Source: Bacillota bacterium (GTDB lineage Bacteria; Bacillota; Clostridia; Oscillospirales; Ruminococcaceae). Taken from it: DNA of 7,345 nucleotides. A program made the position numbers and the translations under genes. The stretch is taken from assembly GCA_023456995.1 (NCBI GenBank), contig JAEWNU010000065.1, forward strand, positions 1-7,345, given 5' to 3'. The notes beneath the pieces were generated by a model that saw nothing but the letters and a program-made list of their open reading frames with translations, did no database searches and was not told the origin of the DNA. The stretch's first letter is position 1. Every line of letters starts with the position of its first letter. Below, in pieces: positions 5,475 through 7,345 of the stretch.

Positions 5475-7118
5475 TTATTTGTCGCTGTGCGTTTTATTGT
5501 ATTGCCTCTCTCCACCAGAAAGGTTATAGACTTTTTTAAAGCCCTTGCCCAGCAGGATATTCTGCGCAGCGTTGCCGGTCGTGCCCTTATTGCAATAGGT
5601 AACGGCGACCGTGCCCTTATCCAGCGACGCTACCGCCTCTCTTAATTTTTCATGAGGGATATTCCTTGCAGTTTGAACATGACTCTTTTCATATTGGGCA
5701 GGAACCCTCGCGTCAATGAGCGTATAATGCTCACCAGTCTGCATCAGCGAATCCAATTCCTGTGCCGTCATCAGAGGCCGCCCTCCATGAATGGCGTTTT
5801 CCAGTATCATTCCGGTATACATGACGGGGTCTTTCGTCGTTGAGAATGAAGGGGCATAGGCTAAATCAAGATGGAAAAGGTCTTCAACCTTAGCCTTAAA
5901 GGTAATCGCCGTCACAAATACATCAATCCTTTTGTCAACGCCCTCATATCCTACAATCTGTGTACCCAAAAGTCTGCCGGTTGCCTTATCAGCAACGCCT
6001 TTGATGACCATTTCTTTGCCGTGCATGTATTCCGGTCTGTTGGGTTTAATGTTGTGACACACTGCCACATCATAGCCAAAATCACGTGCCTCGCGTTCGG
6101 AAAGGCCGGTCTGCGCTACAGTCATATCAAAGATTTTGAAGATTCCAGTTCCAAGCGTGCCCCTGTATTCAAGGCTGCCGCCAGTCATGCTGTCACCGGC
6201 TATCCTGCCGGTTTTGTTGGCGGTAGAGCCAAGCGGACGGTAGATAGGCTTCCCGGTAACCACATGATAATGCTCAATGCAGTCGCCGCAGGCATAGACG
6301 TCGGGCAGATTGGTCTGCATTTTTGAGTTTACGCGGATAGCTCCGGTGACGCCAAGCTCAACCCCTGCCGCTGCCGCCAGTTCTGTGTTGGGACGGACGC
6401 CGGTGGACAGGAGAACCATATCTGTATTAATTGCTTTTCCATCGGATAAGAGAACGTTGTTTTCCGCTATTTCTGTGATGGATGCATTCGTGAAAACCAT
6501 GACACCATTCTTTTCGATATAATCCTGAACATACACGGCCATGTCACTATCCAGCCCGGGTGTGACCTGCGGCAGCTTCTCCAGCAGGGTGACTTCCATG
6601 CCAAGCTTCTTTAGATTTTCACACACCTCAAGGCCGATGAACCCTGTACCGATAATAGCTGCGAAGCGGGGATGGTTCGTATCAATAAAGGATTTGATGC
6701 GGTTCATGTCGTTTATATTGCGCAGAGTAAATACATGCCGGGCATCCGCGCCGTTTACCGGTGGCACGGTCGCCCTGGCTCCGGTGGCAATCACCAGTTT
6801 ATCGTAATGGTCAGTGAACACATCTCCCGAGGTAAGATTCTTAACCGTTATGCTTTTAGCAATCGGTGATATAGAAAGAACCTCATGCAAGGTATGGATA
6901 TCCACATTATATTTGCTCTTAAAAAATTCAGGGTCACGCGGGGCCAGTTCCTTTGCGTTTTCGATCTCGCCGCCGATGTAATAGGGCATTCCACAGCCGG
7001 AATAGGAAATAAAAACATCCTTTTCATAAATCACGATCTCTGAATCCTCGCTGTTTCTCCTTGCTTTGGCGGCAGCGGAGGTTCCGGAGGCAACCGCACC
7101 TATAATAATAATTCGCAT
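5475..7118 (-). CDS. CoA-disulfide reductase-like FAD/NAD(P)H oxidoreductase fused to rhodanese
   Basis: A 547-residue cytosolic flavoprotein of the CoA-disulfide/persulfide reductase group. The FAD motif GAVASG is at 7-12. The single redox cysteine characteristic of this group is Cys 42 in SYSGCGMPY. The NAD(P)H motif GTGFIG lies at 157-162, the second FAD motif CGD at 287-289, and the dimerisation domain includes LAYAPSFSTTKDP (about 430-442). A rhodanese domain follows from about residue 450: it has IDAR at its start and a putative catalytic Cys 509 in YCNKGTTGN. The GG near the end is followed by ERQY instead of the more common aromatic GGW pattern. Related fused enzymes reduce CoA disulfide, persulfides or polysulfide. 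A direct role in arsenic handling is inferred only from position. The frame opens at 7136, but ATG 7118 is preferred, with AAAGGGG (7127-7133) 8 bases before it. It follows an arsR with no room for a promoter. Confidence 0.9.
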   Translation of the reverse strand: MRIIIIGAVASGTSAAAKARRNSEDSEIVIYEKDVFISYSGCGMPYYIGGEIENAKELAPRDPEFFKSKYNVDIHTLHEVLSISPIAKSITVKNLTSGDVFTDHYDKLVIATGARATVPPVNGADARHVFTLRNINDMNRIKSFIDTNHPRFAAIIGTGFIGLEVCENLKKLGMEVTLLEKLPQVTPGLDSDMAVYVQDYIEKNGVMVFTNASITEIAENNVLLSDGKAINTDMVLLSTGVRPNTELAAAAGVELGVTGAIRVNSKMQTNLPDVYACGDCIEHYHVVTGKPIYRPLGSTANKTGRIAGDSMTGGSLEYRGTLGTGIFKIFDMTVAQTGLSEREARDFGYDVAVCHNIKPNRPEYMHGKEMVIKGVADKATGRLLGTQIVGYEGVDKRIDVFVTAITFKAKVEDLFHLDLAYAPSFSTTKDPVMYTGMILENAIHGGRPLMTAQELDSLMQTGEHYTLIDARVPAQYEKSHVQTARNIPHEKLREAVASLDKGTVAVTYCNKGTTGNAAQNILLGKGFKKVYNLSGGERQYNKTHSDK

Positions 7119-7126
7119 TGAATAAT

Positions 7127-7133
7127 CCCCTTT
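7127..7133 (-). promoter_or_regulatory. Ribosome binding site deciding the oxidoreductase start
   Basis: AAAGGGG on the minus strand lies 8 bases before the ATG at 7118, which gives the expected N-terminus MRIIIIGAVASG. The alternative ATG at 7136 directly follows the arsR stop codon and has no good upstream site. Confidence 0.65.
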
Positions 7134-7136
7134 CAT

Positions 7137-7345
7137 CTAATTGCGGGTACATTTTTCATCAATATTACTTAGCACAGGCGCTTCCATAATTTTCGTCAAT
7201 AAGTGGTACGCTGTTTCGCATCCCTTCTTATTGAGTGAGTAGTACATCCATTTCCCCTCGCGGCGGCAAGTAACTACCCCGGATTCACACAAGGTCTTCA
7301 TATGGTGTGATAAGGTCGATTGCCCGATATTCAAGTCATCCAAAA
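7137..7345 (-). CDS. arsR: ArsR-family regulator, C-terminal part (cut by window edge)
   Basis: The last 68 codons of an ArsR/SmtB winged-helix repressor; the N-terminal part, including any CxC sensor motif, lies beyond the right edge. The first in-frame start-like codon (TTG near the edge) is internal, not a real start, because the family would still need about 40 residues upstream. The recognition helix reads GQSTLSHHMKTL, and the wing has REGKWMYYSLNKKG. It resembles the arsR at 1170-1484 over the whole visible length (GQS-LS-HMK-L-ESGVV-R-EGKW). Visible cysteines are in TLCESGVVTC, in KKGCET and near the C-terminus (EKCTRN). The stop codon TAG is followed at once by an ATG, so it almost certainly shares a transcript with the oxidoreductase. 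Confidence 0.88.
   Translation of the reverse strand, partial: LDDLNIGQSTLSHHMKTLCESGVVTCRREGKWMYYSLNKKGCETAYHLLTKIMEAPVLSNIDEKCTRN

Noticed and set aside
5871..6326. Plus-strand open frame of 151 codons opposite the oxidoreductase
   Set aside because: It is a shadow of a well-supported flavoprotein gene; the translated product shows no domain or sensible composition.
1..7345. Search for arsC, CRISPR arrays, insertion sequences, tRNA or rRNA
   Set aside because: None was seen: no CX5R-type small reductase gene, no regularly spaced repeats, no transposase frame or terminal inverted repeats, and almost all of the window is accounted for by minus-strand genes.

Overview
This window is an arsenic-resistance island with every gene on the minus strand, so transcription runs from high to low coordinates. 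Several features suggest a low-to-mid-GC Firmicute, probably an anaerobic Clostridia member: strong AGGAGG-like ribosome sites, the arsD-arsA-acr3 combination, a CoA-disulfide-reductase-like flavoenzyme, and a permease followed by a short possible Fe-S protein. That assignment rests on gene style only, and the genus cannot be read from the window.

The genes fall into three tandem units, each headed by its own ArsR-type repressor. Unit 1 (7345 to 5475) is the C-terminal part of an ArsR, cut by the window edge, followed with no spacer (TAG then ATG) by an FAD/NAD(P)H disulfide reductase with a C-terminal rhodanese domain. Unit 2 (5338 to 1666) is the core arsenite pump operon: arsR, acr3, arsD, arsA. 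It encodes an As(III) sensor, an Acr3 arsenite permease, the ArsD metallochaperone and the two-domain ArsA ATPase, and it ends in a strong hairpin. Unit 3 (1484 leftwards) is a third arsR, a COG0701/ArsP-type permease with a CSC motif, and the first 16 codons of a small protein that may be ferredoxin-like and runs off the left edge.

The expected logic is as follows. As(III) binding releases the ArsR proteins. ArsD passes As(III) to ArsA, and ArsA is expected to energise efflux with Acr3. The COG0701 permease may export a second, possibly organic, arsenical. The flavoenzyme-rhodanese protein may supply thiol or persulfide chemistry. No arsC arsenate reductase lies in the window.

The clearest regulatory signal is a perfect operator, ATCAA-N6-TTGAT. 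It occurs twice with identical geometry, once at the promoter of the third arsR and once at what looks like a separate extended -10 promoter for the permease. A hairpin separates those two genes. The pump operon instead carries a different inverted repeat with the same spacing (ATGAG-N6-CTCAT), and its ArsR has a different recognition helix. Several gene starts were moved downstream of the longest reading frame because a good ribosome site or the family's usual N-terminus favours the internal start.
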